Shown here piece by piece: positions 36,202 to 45,341 of a DNA stretch of 64,000 nt. The first letter of the stretch is position 1. The number at the start of each line of letters is the position of its first letter. Source of the stretch: CBDFGN01 sp965247065 (GTDB lineage Bacteria > Bacteroidota > Bacteroidia > Cytophagales > Cyclobacteriaceae); contig CBDFGN010000006.1 in assembly GCA_965247065.1 (NCBI GenBank), positions 3,224,001 to 3,288,000 on the forward strand, in the 5' to 3' direction. The notes beneath the pieces were generated by a model. That model was not told the origin of the DNA, did not search any database, and worked only from the letters and a program-made list of their open reading frames with translations. The position numbers were made by a program, and so were the translations under genes.

Positions 36202-37719
36202 ATGCTAATTCAAATGAGTTTGGATCCGTTTCGCAAGGCGATTCTTCCTCTCCTGTTTTCCATGCTTATCGTGGAGGCAAGTGGACAAGATTCGCTTTCC
36301 AAAAAGTACGCTAAGACCATCGTCACGGGGGATCTTGAAAAGCATCTGAATATCCTGGCCTCAGACAGCTTGGGAGGTCGCGGTACAGGCCAAATCGGCC
36401 AAGAACTTGCAGCCGCATATTTAGCCCATCAATTCCAAGCAATAGGACTATCGCCACCAATAGAAACCGATTCTGCTGATAGCTTTTTCCAGTGGATTAT
36501 TTTTGAAAGGATCAAATCGGCTGAAGCCCAGGTAGAATACCGGGGTGAAAGCTTCAACACCAGGCAACACATATTGTCGGATGGCCGGAAATCAATCCCA
36601 GAACTCACGGCCTTCAAAACCGTATTCATCGGGCGGGGTCGCGAAAAGGATCTCGATAACCTAAGACTTAAGGGAAAGGCAGTGGTGCTTTACGGTGAAT
36701 CCCCAAAAAAGCGAAAGGAAATAATGGCCAGGGCGAAGAACAGGGGCGCGAGAGTATTCCTCGCATTCAATACCAAAAATCAAGATCATTTTGAACGTTT
36801 CAGGAGCCAGTCCAATTCCAACAAATCGATAAGGGCTCTTCAGTTGGCAGTTCCTGATTCAGACCAAACGGTGTCCATGATCATTCCTCCGCAATTGGCC
36901 GCTAACCTGGCGGGATTGGAAATGGAGCAACTTATAGCAGTAATTGAATCCGAAACTGCCCTATCGGATATGAAAATAAGGGCCAAATCCCAGACTGTTC
37001 AGATAAACGCAAGGCCAGAAAAGGAAATTATACGAGCCGCGAATGTATTGGGCTTTCTACCTGGAAGCGATAAAAAATCTGAAATCATCGTAGTTACTGC
37101 CCATTATGATCATTTGGGACGAACCGGCGACGTGATCTTTAACGGCGCCGACGATGACGGCTCCGGCACAAGCGCCATACTTGAGATTGCGCAAGCCTTT
37201 AGTTTGGCTGCTCAGGACGGTCAAATCGCGAGACGCAGCTTGTTGTTCATGGCTGTAACTGCTGAAGAAAACGGACTATTAGGATCCAGATTTTATGTAG
37301 AGAATCCCGTTTTTGGTCTGCATAATACTGTGGTGAACTTGAACATTGATATGATCGGAAGAACCGATGACCGACACGATGACGAGGACTATGTCTACAT
37401 AATAGGTTCCGATAAGCTTTCCAGGGACCTACATGAGCTTAGCGAATCCGTCAATATCAGATTTTCCCAATTGCAGTTGGATTATCGATATGATGATGAA
37501 CGAGATCCGAACCGTTTTTACTATCGATCCGATCATTACAATTTTGCCAAAAACAAAATCCCTGTGATTTTCTATTTCGGCGGTGTTCACCAGGATTATC
37601 ACCGTCCGACGGATACCGTTGATAAAATTCAGTTTTCGAAGATCGAAAAAACGGCCCGCCTGATTTTTCACACGGCTTGGGAAATCGCCAACCGTGAGCA
37701 CAGAATTAAGACGAATTAG
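36202..37719 (+). CDS. Secreted M28-family zinc peptidase
   Basis: This 505-residue protein has a signal peptide (FRKAILPLLFSMLIVEASGQ). A PA-like insert (about 140-260, KAVVLYGESP...) precedes the M28 catalytic domain with VVTAHYDHLGRTGD, NGADDDGSGTSAILEIA, MAVTAEENGLLGSRFY and VNLNIDMIGR, covering the zinc ligands and the catalytic EE. The last His ligand is in RSDHYNFAKNKIPVIF. It is probably a periplasmic aminopeptidase. Confidence 0.94.
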   Translation: MLIQMSLDPFRKAILPLLFSMLIVEASGQDSLSKKYAKTIVTGDLEKHLNILASDSLGGRGTGQIGQELAAAYLAHQFQAIGLSPPIETDSADSFFQWIIFERIKSAEAQVEYRGESFNTRQHILSDGRKSIPELTAFKTVFIGRGREKDLDNLRLKGKAVVLYGESPKKRKEIMARAKNRGARVFLAFNTKNQDHFERFRSQSNSNKSIRALQLAVPDSDQTVSMIIPPQLAANLAGLEMEQLIAVIESETALSDMKIRAKSQTVQINARPEKEIIRAANVLGFLPGSDKKSEIIVVTAHYDHLGRTGDVIFNGADDDGSGTSAILEIAQAFSLAAQDGQIARRSLLFMAVTAEENGLLGSRFYVENPVFGLHNTVVNLNIDMIGRTDDRHDDEDYVYIIGSDKLSRDLHELSESVNIRFSQLQLDYRYDDERDPNRFYYRSDHYNFAKNKIPVIFYFGGVHQDYHRPTDTVDKIQFSKIEKTARLIFHTAWEIANREHRIKTN

Positions 37720-37744
37720 TTTTTTGGAGTTTTAGAGAGAGATG

Positions 37745-37779
37745 CTTGTGGGGAAAAGCTTTCGCTTTATCCCCACAAG
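37745..37779. terminator. Strong stem-loop after the M28 peptidase gene
   Basis: CTTGTGGGGAAAAGC pairs with GCTTTATCCCCACAAG (one bulged T) around a TTTC loop. It lies 26 nt past the stop at 37719. No long T run follows, though TCTTTTC comes soon after. Likely a terminator for the peptidase gene. Confidence 0.6.
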
Positions 37780-37976
37780 ATCTTTTCAACCAGCTATGGA
37801 AAGATAGAGAGATTGAATAGATATATTCAACCTTCCATCAAACATACGGTATTTAACGGGATGGGAATTAGTAATTAGATTAACTGGGCCAATTCTTCGA
37901 TCAAGTTTGCCAAAGATTAGATAAACGATCTCTTTTGGGAAATTCCGATTTGATGCCGCAAATTGGCTAAACCACC

Positions 37977-39317
37977 ATGAAATCCACTCTGATAGTCAAC
38001 TGCAAGCTGATAAATGAAGGAGAAATCAGTGATTTAGACTTGTTGATCAAGGATGGCTTAATAGATCGGCTTGGAGCCGATTTAGCCCATATGCCAGCTG
38101 ATCTGATCGTTGATGCGAGCGGCAAGTATCTCATTCCTGGAATTGTTGATGACCAGGTGCATTTTCGTGAGCCCGGATTGACCCATAAGGCGACTATCCG
38201 ATCCGAATCCAGTGCCGCAGTTGCCGGTGGTGTAACCTCTTATATGGAGATGCCAAATACAGTACCGCATGCACTGACCCAGCAACGCCTGGAAGAAAAA
38301 TACCAAATTGCCACCACCGATTCACTAGCCAATTATTCGTTTTATATGGGGGGTTCCAATAGCAATATAGAAGAGGTGTTAAAGACACCCGCAGCAAAAG
38401 TCTGTGGCATTAAGGTCTTTTTGGGCTCTTCTACCGGAGATATGCTGGTTGATGATCCACGAGCCTTAGAAAGCCTGTTTTCCCGGGTAGGGATGTTGAT
38501 TGCAGTCCACTGCGAGGATGAAGCCACCATTAAGGAGAATACCGAAAAGTTCAAGAACCTATACGGAGAAGAAATACCGTTTGCTAGTCATCCCTTGATC
38601 CGAAGTGAATCCGCTTGCTATAAATCCTCGTCACTGGCGGTTGGCCTGGCAAAACAGCATGGAACCCGCTTACATATTCTTCATGTATCTACGACCAGGG
38701 AATTGGGCCTATTTGAGAGTTCTACGCCGCTGGAAAATAAACAAATTACATCCGAGGCGTGTATCCACCACCTGTGGTTCACAGATAAGGACTACGAATC
38801 GCTGGGAAGTTTTATCAAATGGAATCCTGCGGTGAAGTCACAGGCCGATCGGGATGGCCTAAGGAAGGGTGTCCTTGAGGATCGTATCGATGTGATAGCC
38901 ACAGATCATGCTCCGCATACGCTAGAGGAAAAGAAAAACAAGTATTTATCAGCCCCATCGGGGGGCCCATTGGTCCAACATGGATTCAACGCTATGTTTG
39001 AATTATATCGACAAGACCTCATTCCGCTTACCAAGATTGTGGAAAAAATGTGCCACAACCCGGCCCGATTATTTCGGATCAATCGTCGCGGATTTATTCG
39101 GGAGGGATATTATGCCGATTTGGCACTAATAGATCCTCGAGCCAGCTGGATAGTCGATGAGAATAATATCCTAGCGAAATGTGGCTGGTCGCCTTTTTCG
39201 GGACAGGAGTTCAACTCGAAAATCACCCACACTTTTGTTTCCGGGCATCTCGCCTATTGTGACGGCACTTTCAATAAGGAAAAAATGGGAGAAAGATTGA
39301 CGTTTGACCCACTTTGA
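37977..39317 (+). CDS. pyrC: Dihydroorotase
   Basis: This 446-residue amidohydrolase closes carbamoyl-aspartate to dihydroorotate in pyrimidine synthesis. IVDDQVHFREPGLTHKATI carries the metal/substrate motif; the usual first His of HxH is a Gln here (Q60). I recall this DDQVH form in Bacteroidota dihydroorotases. The ligands downstream are present: VFLGSSTG (with the metal-bridging Lys position), HCED, LHILHVST and ATDHAPHTLEEK. An allantoinase or hydantoinase function is less likely given length and motif. It is a single gene with no pyr neighbours. Confidence 0.88.
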   Translation: MKSTLIVNCKLINEGEISDLDLLIKDGLIDRLGADLAHMPADLIVDASGKYLIPGIVDDQVHFREPGLTHKATIRSESSAAVAGGVTSYMEMPNTVPHALTQQRLEEKYQIATTDSLANYSFYMGGSNSNIEEVLKTPAAKVCGIKVFLGSSTGDMLVDDPRALESLFSRVGMLIAVHCEDEATIKENTEKFKNLYGEEIPFASHPLIRSESACYKSSSLAVGLAKQHGTRLHILHVSTTRELGLFESSTPLENKQITSEACIHHLWFTDKDYESLGSFIKWNPAVKSQADRDGLRKGVLEDRIDVIATDHAPHTLEEKKNKYLSAPSGGPLVQHGFNAMFELYRQDLIPLTKIVEKMCHNPARLFRINRRGFIREGYYADLALIDPRASWIVDENNILAKCGWSPFSGQEFNSKITHTFVSGHLAYCDGTFNKEKMGERLTFDPL

Positions 39318-39332
39318 GATCTTGATGGGCCA

Positions 39333-39363
39333 TTGCAAATTTGAGACGTAAATCATACTTTTG
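39333..39363 (+). promoter_or_regulatory. Bacteroidota-type promoter of tRNA-His
   Basis: TTG at 39333-39335 and TACTTTTG at 39356-39363 match TTG-N20-TAnnTTTG. The tRNA begins about 100 bp later, and low-complexity TTTAAGATT words lie between. Confidence 0.65.
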
Positions 39364-39465
39364 CACTCCTATTGGGGGTTAAGATTTAAGATTTAGAGTT
39401 TAAGATCTAATGCTTAAGGTTTATAGTTCCTCAGAACTTTAACTTTGAACATTAAACTCCAAGCG

Positions 39466-39539
39466 GTGGTTGTAGCTCAGTTGGTTAGAGCACCAGGTTG
39501 TGGTCCTGGGGGTCGCCGGTTCGAGTCCGGTCTGCCACC
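39466..39539 (+). tRNA. tRNA-His (anticodon GTG)
   Basis: The cloverleaf is complete: acceptor GTGGTTG/CTGCCAC (one T-T mismatch, one G-T), D arm GCTC...GAGC, anticodon stem CCAGG/CCTGG with loop TTGTGGT, and T arm GCCGG TTCGAGT CCGGT. A G at 39465 faces discriminator C73 (39539), the G-1:C73 identity pair of tRNA-His. The 3' CCA is not encoded as such. Confidence 0.97.
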
Positions 39540-39544
39540 CAGTA

Positions 39545-39570
39545 AAGCCTCTTTTGAAGAGGCTTTTTCC
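39545..39570 (+). terminator. Intrinsic terminator of tRNA-His
   Basis: AAGCCTCTT and AAGAGGCTT form a perfect 9-bp stem with a TTG loop, followed by TTT and further T-rich sequence. It begins 5 nt after the tRNA. Confidence 0.92.
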
Positions 39571-39689
39571 TTTTGCAGGTTTTTATTTTTTCCAAATTTC
39601 GGAACTGAAAATCCTCCTGAATTAAGTGAAATCTTTAACCATTTTGTTTATACCTTTATCGCATCCCTTCCACCAAACCGAACATCAAA

Positions 39690-40595
39690 ATGAAATTGAC
39701 GCTAATTCTAAGTTTATTAATCCCTCTGTTGATCCCGGTCCAATTGTGGAGTCAGCAAAAAAGCGAATCCGGAATACGTCACGCAATCGTGATCAGCGGA
39801 CCGAAAACTTTTGAAATTAACGAGAAAGATGAGATCATATGGGAATATGATGACGATTCGAAAGATATTTCCAAACTGGCTAACGGTAATTATCTGATCA
39901 CCTACCTGGACAAAGTAGTTGAAGTAACTCCTGCTAAAAAGGTTATCTGGACATACAAACAAACGGTCAACCCGGAAATCATGAGTGCCCAGCGTCTTCC
40001 TGACGGCAAGACGCTTGTCACAGAACTTGGCGAGCAACCGAGACTGGTGGAAGTCGATTCACAGGGAAAAGTTACTGCAGAGATCCCCCTTCAGCCCGAA
40101 ACTGACAATCTACATATGCAGTCCCGCATGGGCAGAAAATTATCAAATGGCAATTACCTGGTGCCCCATCGAATCATGCCTTTTGCTAAAGAATATGATA
40201 AGAAGGGCCAAATTGTTCAGACATTCCGGGTGGACCTCCCTGAACTCGGTGGTTCAGAAGCCGCCAACGGCACTTTCTCTGCAATCCGCCTTGAGAATGG
40301 TTCGACGGTTATCACGTGCGCTTCAGGAAACCGGATGGTGGTTTTTGATAAGAAAGGTAAACTTGAATGGCACTTGACAACAGAGGAAGTCAACGGTCAA
40401 TTGCAGGATGTCTGTGGATTGCAGGTTTTGAAGAGCGGCAATTTCCTGGTCTCATGTTATGGCAATCAAACTGACGATGGGTTAAAGATGATTGAAATAA
40501 ACCGCGACAAAGAAATCGTCTGGAGCTACCAAAATCCCCAGGCTAGATTTGTTCACAACCTGCAGGTCTTGTCAACTAACGGTCAGACGGAGTAA
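39690..40595 (+). CDS. Secreted PQQ-like/NHL-like beta-propeller protein
   Basis: This 301-residue protein has a signal peptide (MKLTLILSLLIPLLIPVQLWSQ). At least five blade-like repeats of the form (x)GNYLI-(x)n-D-x-x-G/K-x-I-W-(x) follow: KDEIIWEYDDD, KKVIWTYKQ, NGNYLVPHRI...KKGQIVQTFRV, NGSTVITCASGNRMVVFDKKGKLEWHL and SGNFLVSCYG...NRDKEIVWSYQ. Periplasmic, ligand unknown. The propeller pseudogene downstream on the opposite strand belongs to another family (PD40/TolB). Confidence 0.8.
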   Translation: MKLTLILSLLIPLLIPVQLWSQQKSESGIRHAIVISGPKTFEINEKDEIIWEYDDDSKDISKLANGNYLITYLDKVVEVTPAKKVIWTYKQTVNPEIMSAQRLPDGKTLVTELGEQPRLVEVDSQGKVTAEIPLQPETDNLHMQSRMGRKLSNGNYLVPHRIMPFAKEYDKKGQIVQTFRVDLPELGGSEAANGTFSAIRLENGSTVITCASGNRMVVFDKKGKLEWHLTTEEVNGQLQDVCGLQVLKSGNFLVSCYGNQTDDGLKMIEINRDKEIVWSYQNPQARFVHNLQVLSTNGQTE

Positions 40596-40923
40596 TTTCA
40601 CCGATCAGATTCCCCATGGATAAGCGACCATCTAGCAGCTTAGCATGGCTATATCTAATCATCTTGGCTCAATTTTGATTGATAATTATGCCCGGTGGTC
40701 TTCTTGAAGTCCAGTACCTATCCCGGGAACCGGAGCTATTAGGTCCCGAGGGTGCCCAATACCGCAACGGCATCTACGGCGGTCGCAAATGCCAGGAGGA
40801 AATTCTTTTGCGCATTATGAACTTACTGGCTAAGATTTCGTCAATTGGGCTCAACATCGATGACTACTGACTTATCGACAGTAACACTGTTTGTGCTACT
40901 GTACTGCGTAATCTCTCACCCAA
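40596..40923. other. Intergenic stretch, possible gene remnant
   Basis: About 330 bp. A plus-strand frame ending at 40870 reads LLEVQYLSREPELLGPEGAQ then YRNGIYG. This loosely recalls the GPDxGxQYRSxIFY block of peptide methionine sulfoxide reductase MsrA, but the rest of that protein is absent. No intact gene is visible. Confidence 0.35.
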
Positions 40924-41038
40924 TTATTCCCGTTCCCCGGAGTTACTCACAAAGGCTACGTGCTTATTATCCGGCGACCATGAAGGAACGTTTATGGTCC
41001 CTTGGCCTCCGTAGAGGTAAGCCACCACTTTCGGTGGT

Positions 41039-41047
41039 CCCCCCCCC
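41039..41047 (-). repeat. G9 tract (coding strand) at a frame break
   Basis: Nine C on the plus strand. With eight, the frame MPVGGG would continue into PPKVVAYLYGGQGTINVPSW and complete the propeller; with nine it ends at the stop at 40967. Confidence 0.8.
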
Positions 41048-41621
41048 AACCGGCATGAGCCGCAACATGACCCTTTTGTAAGAAGGATGAGCATCGACCG
41101 GAATTGTTGAGGGAAACGAAATAAAAAGGATCCATTTTCCATCAGGTGAGATATGGGGGAACCAGTCGTTGTGTTCATCGAAGGTAAGTTGCTCCTTACC
41201 CGACCCATCTGGTTTCATCCGCCAAAGCTGCATTGTCCCCGACTGACTTCCATTGTAATAAATGTAGCGACCATCTGGAGAATATTCGGGACCATCAACG
41301 TGCCCGCTCAGGTGGTCAGTAACCTTCACTTCCTTGCCACCGCTAATGGATTTCTTATAAATATGATAGGAATCGCTACCCTCCCTGCGGGCAACGTAAA
41401 CTACTTCTTTATTGTTGGGTGCCCATCCGTGCCAATATGATGGCGTCTCTTCGGTTACCTGTTTGGGCGTACCTCCCTCAAGCGGCAGGACATAAACCGT
41501 GGAGCCGCCACCGGTCAGGCCTTCTCGATGATGGCTAATGGCCAGTGTCTTTGAGTCGAATGAAATACCATGATCATTATTATTTCGATCAGCAAAACCG
41601 GTGTTGAGTTTTTCAAGTTTA

Positions 41622-41630
41622 CCCCCCCCC
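41622..41630 (-). repeat. G9 tract (coding strand) at a frame break
   Basis: Nine C on the plus strand. With eight, YKIPIGGG would continue into KLEKLNTGFADRNNND; with nine, TAA follows directly after the tract. Confidence 0.8.
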
Positions 41631-42448
41631 AATCGGGATCTTATAAAGGGCCCCATCCATATTGAACAGTAACTTTTTGCCATCGGGCATCCAATTCGGA
41701 GCTTCAAACCTCTTCGGTCGGGTGTAGATTACTTTCCTTTTGCCATCAAACACATTCACAATCTCCATGCGACATCCTATATACCCCTCCTCACGAGGAT
41801 TATAGTCGTCGCTAACCGGCCGATCGATCCTAACGTTCCAAACTCTCGCCTCTTCAATAACATCTACATCATGAGACTAATGAACAATCCAACAAGAACA
41901 CTGTCTGCAAAACTGTTCATGATCTGCCAGCCTATTTGCTGCAGCGGTTCACCCTCGTGGGCTGCGCGAAAGATGACTTTTTTACCCTTTCGCTCCAACT
42001 GGAGGATCTCATAGTTCGTTTTGGGAGTTCGAATCTCATCCTCACCACCCCTGATGTAGGCTCCTCTTAAAGCCCTCCGCTGCAAGGCTGTAAGGCCGTC
42101 GCCGTGCAAGTGAGCTCCGCAGTGAGAAGCTTTTTCATCCAAAGATTCTCTAATCATCCAACCAACCTTTCTATGTGCTGCGGCCCCTTCTCCCACTAGT
42201 TCGAAATTGGCCGTGACAATAAAGTTTCCGGCGATTTCATTGTACAGGTAATGAAGTTCATCTCTATCGAACCAGATGTTATATCCAGCCCCATTTATGG
42301 TATAGGTCTGACTAGTCTGATCGTACTGGGCGGAACCCTTTAGCTTGGGATTCCCGATATCTGCGTGGTTCTGAAAAATTCCAACTGACTGCTGGGCCAT
42401 TAGGGCGCTCGTCAAAAAGCAATAGAGAATGGTTTTGGTAAATTTCAT

Positions 42449-42756
42449 ATTTCTAAATTTTTTAGAAAAAGTTAGTCTTGATCAAACTGATTTGAGTCAG
42501 GGGTCAAAAATAAGGAAAGATTTGGATCGGTGATAGGGCATGGGCACTGGCTCTTGACAAAGGCTTCAATTGATCTTATAAAATTGAGCATAAATAACTG
42601 GCCGTTGACAATCATTTTGTCCAGGGCATTCATTGAAGACATAGGCCAGCGCGCTACTGTCCTCACTAGGATCTCCGGGTATTCTCATAAATTGCTCATC
42701 CTGGAATGTCCAGCCAGACGCCCGTGATCATATTGGCTATCATTCTCTCAGGCAAT
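42449..42756. other. Intergenic region without a convincing gene
   Basis: About 308 bp between the symporter stop and the propeller pseudogene's start. The AT-rich part near 42450-42480 probably holds the pseudogene's promoter. No gene or strong hairpin is seen. Confidence 0.5.
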
Positions 42757-44151
42757 CTAACGGAGCTTCATGGACCTCAACTCCCACCAAAAAGTAAAGC
42801 CCAGAAATATGAAAAGAACCAACTCAAGGTTCAAAATCCCGATCTTGCCGGGGATTAGCGCTGCTCTTGAACCGATGAACAAGATTAACGCCCCTAGCGT
42901 TAGAATCGGTAGCAAATTACCCGGCCTCTCTTTGGATAAGACTCCAGCCAGAATCATAGGGCCCATCAGAGCTGTTCCGGCAAAGCTTGTTCGGGCCAAC
43001 AAAACCAAATGCTCAGAGCTCAGTATTGAAAATATCAGAGCGATGACAGCGAAAATCGCGATAAAGATCCGGGTAATGAAGAGGGCTTTCTGATCCTTAT
43101 ATGGTAGCAACGATCTTAACTCAGCTCCAAGGGCAAAAATCTGTGAATCCGACGTGGATACAGCCGCCGCAATAAGGCCTATCAAGCCTAAGGCCGCCAC
43201 CGTTGCGTTCTGGTCGTATAGAAGGACATGGCCTATAAACTCGGTTGTACTAGCTTCAGCATATAACACGGCACCATACATACCCATAAAAAGAGTCGGA
43301 AGGATCACCAGCAGTGCAAAAATCCCTAAACCAACAGCCATCCTTTGCAAGGAGCCGGGACTCTTCATGATTACAACCCTGGTAGAAATCTGAGGTTGGG
43401 TAAATGGTAAAAAGAAAATGGCAATAGCCGAAATCAAAAGAAACTGAACGGTGAATAGCCCTTTGGGCCCGGGCACCGACAGGAGCTTTTCATTGATCTG
43501 CCCTACCTGTGCAAACATCTCGACCGGATTGCCGAAGTGGGCCAAACAGTTGATCCCAATGATCCAAATGATTATGAACAGTAGGACGCCCTGCAGAGCA
43601 TCATTGTATATGATGGCTCTTAGGCCCCCCAGCTCGCTATAGGCAACCATAACAGCCACAATAATCACTGACCAACCCCAAGAGGGCAGGGCTTCCGGAA
43701 ATGCGGCGCCCAGGAAGATGGAAATCCCTCGGATTTGCACTGAAATGTACGGGACCAAAAAGATCAGGGCTCCGACAAACGTTATGTAGCCGGCCAATCT
43801 CGATCTGTAGACTGCGGCCATCAGACCCGCCATGCCTTTGAAATTTTCAGACCTAGCCTTCTTCCTTACCAGGTTTCCAATTCGAATGAGCCCAAACACC
43901 ATAATGGCATCCGATACTGCCAAAAATACCCAAGCTCCTATTCCATGCTGTCGAAAGAAATCGGGCATACCGATCATGGTAAAAGCGCTAAAGATTGTAG
44001 CGGCTGTTGTGAATAGTCCAATGAAAATTCCCAGATTTCCGCCTGCCAAAAGGTAGCTGGATGTGGTTTTCTCCCGCTGATGCGATTTATGCGAAAGGAA
44101 CGCAAGGACGCCCAGGTATATTAGGCAGACCACGATAAAGTTAGTTATCAT
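42757..44151 (-). CDS. Sodium:solute symporter (SSS) family transporter
   Basis: From MITNFIVVCLIYLGVLAFL this is a 464-residue protein with about 13 membrane segments. The SSS fold shows in SSYLLAGGNLGIFIGLFTTAATIFSAFTMIGMP, VAYSELGGLRAIIYNDALQG and AAAVSTSDSQIFALGAELR. It overlaps the start of the upstream DUF3311 gene's 3' end by 11 nt. DUF3311 proteins are common small partners of such symporters. Its substrate is unknown; the operon context (UxaC, TRAP transporter) suggests a sugar acid. Confidence 0.9.
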   Translation of the reverse strand: MITNFIVVCLIYLGVLAFLSHKSHQREKTTSSYLLAGGNLGIFIGLFTTAATIFSAFTMIGMPDFFRQHGIGAWVFLAVSDAIMVFGLIRIGNLVRKKARSENFKGMAGLMAAVYRSRLAGYITFVGALIFLVPYISVQIRGISIFLGAAFPEALPSWGWSVIIVAVMVAYSELGGLRAIIYNDALQGVLLFIIIWIIGINCLAHFGNPVEMFAQVGQINEKLLSVPGPKGLFTVQFLLISAIAIFFLPFTQPQISTRVVIMKSPGSLQRMAVGLGIFALLVILPTLFMGMYGAVLYAEASTTEFIGHVLLYDQNATVAALGLIGLIAAAVSTSDSQIFALGAELRSLLPYKDQKALFITRIFIAIFAVIALIFSILSSEHLVLLARTSFAGTALMGPMILAGVLSKERPGNLLPILTLGALILFIGSRAALIPGKIGILNLELVLFIFLGFTFWWELRSMKLR

Positions 44152-44353
44152 TGTCGCCTGATTCAGGGCCTTCGAGAGAGGCAAGATAGGTTAGAAATAC
44201 GAGTAGTATACTCACCAAAAACCCAGTCCACACCGTGTAGGGTAATCCCAAGAGCTTGGGCCCGACCTGGTTATAAGGTATCACTAGGGGCGTAAAGGTG
44301 GCAATGGACAGACAAATAGCCACGATGTTAATAATTCGCTGATTGCGTTTCAT
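44141..44353 (-). CDS. DUF3311-type small membrane protein, partner of the symporter
   Basis: This 70-residue protein has two membrane segments. LPYTVWTGFLVSILLVFLTYLAS and the preceding short loop match the small DUF3311/YhdT-like proteins encoded directly before SSS symporters. It overlaps the SDR gene by 4 nt upstream and the symporter by 11 nt downstream, so the three are translationally coupled. Confidence 0.8.
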   Translation of the reverse strand: MKRNQRIINIVAICLSIATFTPLVIPYNQVGPKLLGLPYTVWTGFLVSILLVFLTYLASLEGPESGDNDN

Positions 44354-45126
44354 AATCTGGGAATGGTCAATCCGCCATCAACCATAAACACTTGGCCAGT
44401 AGAATAAGGGAATCGTCCCTCAACTATAGCCGCTACCGTTTTACCGACGTCCTCAGGTTTACCCCACCGCGGTTGAACAAATAGCCCGTCTTCGATAAGC
44501 CGATCATATTTCTCTTTTACTCCCGCTGTCATGTCGGTTTCAATCACTCCTGGCCTCACCTCGTATACCGGAATATCGTACTCTCCAAGGCGGCTGGCAA
44601 ATAGCTTTGTCATCATGGCCAATCCGGATTTAGACATCGAATACTCCCCTCGATTGGGCGATGCCATAGTGGCAGAGACAGAAGAAACATTTATGATTTG
44701 CCCTATAAATGCTGGCCCCTCGGCCTTTTTATTGATCATCAATCGGGAGACCGCCTGAGTGAGAAAAAAGGGACCCTTTAAGTTAACATCCATGACATAT
44801 TCAAAGCTTTCCTCGGTTGTGTCGAGAATGTCCATACGTTGTTTTGGAGCTACACCGGCATTGTTGATAAGGAAATTAACCTGGCCGTAGTGGTGCGTTA
44901 CTTTGTCCATTATAGATTGCCGGTCATCGAACCGGGCAATATTCCCACGGCAATATATCACGTCTATTCCAGTGGCACTCAACTCTTCCAAGACGTCAAC
45001 CACCGCCACCGAATTTTCCTCCCTGACCCCATTCAAGGCCAAATGGCAGCCCAGTTTAGCCAGCTCCCGGGCGATGCCCAATCCGATTCCCCTGGTTCCT
45101 CCAGTAATTAGTGCAACCTCATTCAT
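44350..45126 (-). CDS. SDR-family NAD(P)-dependent oxidoreductase
   Basis: This 258-residue classical short-chain dehydrogenase starts MNEVALITGGTRGIGLGIA. The nucleotide motif TGGTRGIG, NNAG (INNAGVAPKQ), catalytic serine in NVSSVSA and YSMSK (YxxxK) are all present. FabG-like sequence is common in sugar-acid operons. With UxaC at the other end of the cluster, a fructuronate/tagaturonate or keto-sugar-acid reductase role is a reasonable inference, but fatty-acid type activity cannot be ruled out. Confidence 0.92.
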   Translation of the reverse strand: MNEVALITGGTRGIGLGIARELAKLGCHLALNGVREENSVAVVDVLEELSATGIDVIYCRGNIARFDDRQSIMDKVTHHYGQVNFLINNAGVAPKQRMDILDTTEESFEYVMDVNLKGPFFLTQAVSRLMINKKAEGPAFIGQIINVSSVSATMASPNRGEYSMSKSGLAMMTKLFASRLGEYDIPVYEVRPGVIETDMTAGVKEKYDRLIEDGLFVQPRWGKPEDVGKTVAAIVEGRFPYSTGQVFMVDGGLTIPRL

Positions 45127-45341
45127 AAGCCATATCACTTTACGCCTTCTCTGCGTGGCTAAGAGTCCCCTTATATCGCAGGGAGATTCTTCGTTCGTAA
45201 CAACCCCTTGGGCCGGGGACTCAATCAGAGAAAGGCGAATCTTAGTTCGGTTCGTTTCTTGTCAGCCAAGAGCTTGCGTCGGATTGCCCAGCTAATGACT
45301 CCTGCCGAAAAATATAAGTCTGTTAGGACAAATTCAAATTA

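Larger units (their letters stand above)
40924..42448 (-). pseudogene. PD40/TolB-like beta-propeller protein with N-terminal jelly-roll-like domain, three frameshifts
   Basis: Consecutive minus-strand frames make one protein of about 508 codons. Piece 1 (42448-41864) has a signal peptide (MKFTKTILYCFLTSALMAQQ) and a DUF1349/laminin-G-like domain (VGIFQNHADIGNP...VGWMIRESLDEKASHCGAHLHGDG). Piece 2 reads SHDVDVIEEARVWNVRIDRP and on to KIPIG, piece 3 holds PD40 blades (ISFDSKTLAISHHREG, SPDGRYIYYNGSQSGTMQLW, HISPDGKWILFISFP), and piece 4 ends SWSPDNKHVAFVSNSGERE. The joins are a one-base deletion near 41871, and two G9 tracts on the coding strand (41622-41630 and 41039-41047) that each carry one G too many for the frame. 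Related proteins are often labelled TolB-like or biopolymer transporter TolR in this phylum. It may be broken, phase-variable, or affected by homopolymer errors in the sequence. Confidence 0.85.

Noticed and set aside
40679..40870. MsrA-like fragment GPEGAQYRNGIY
   Set aside because: Only one short block is similar; the active-site part of MsrA is absent and the similarity could be chance. Kept as a note, not a gene.
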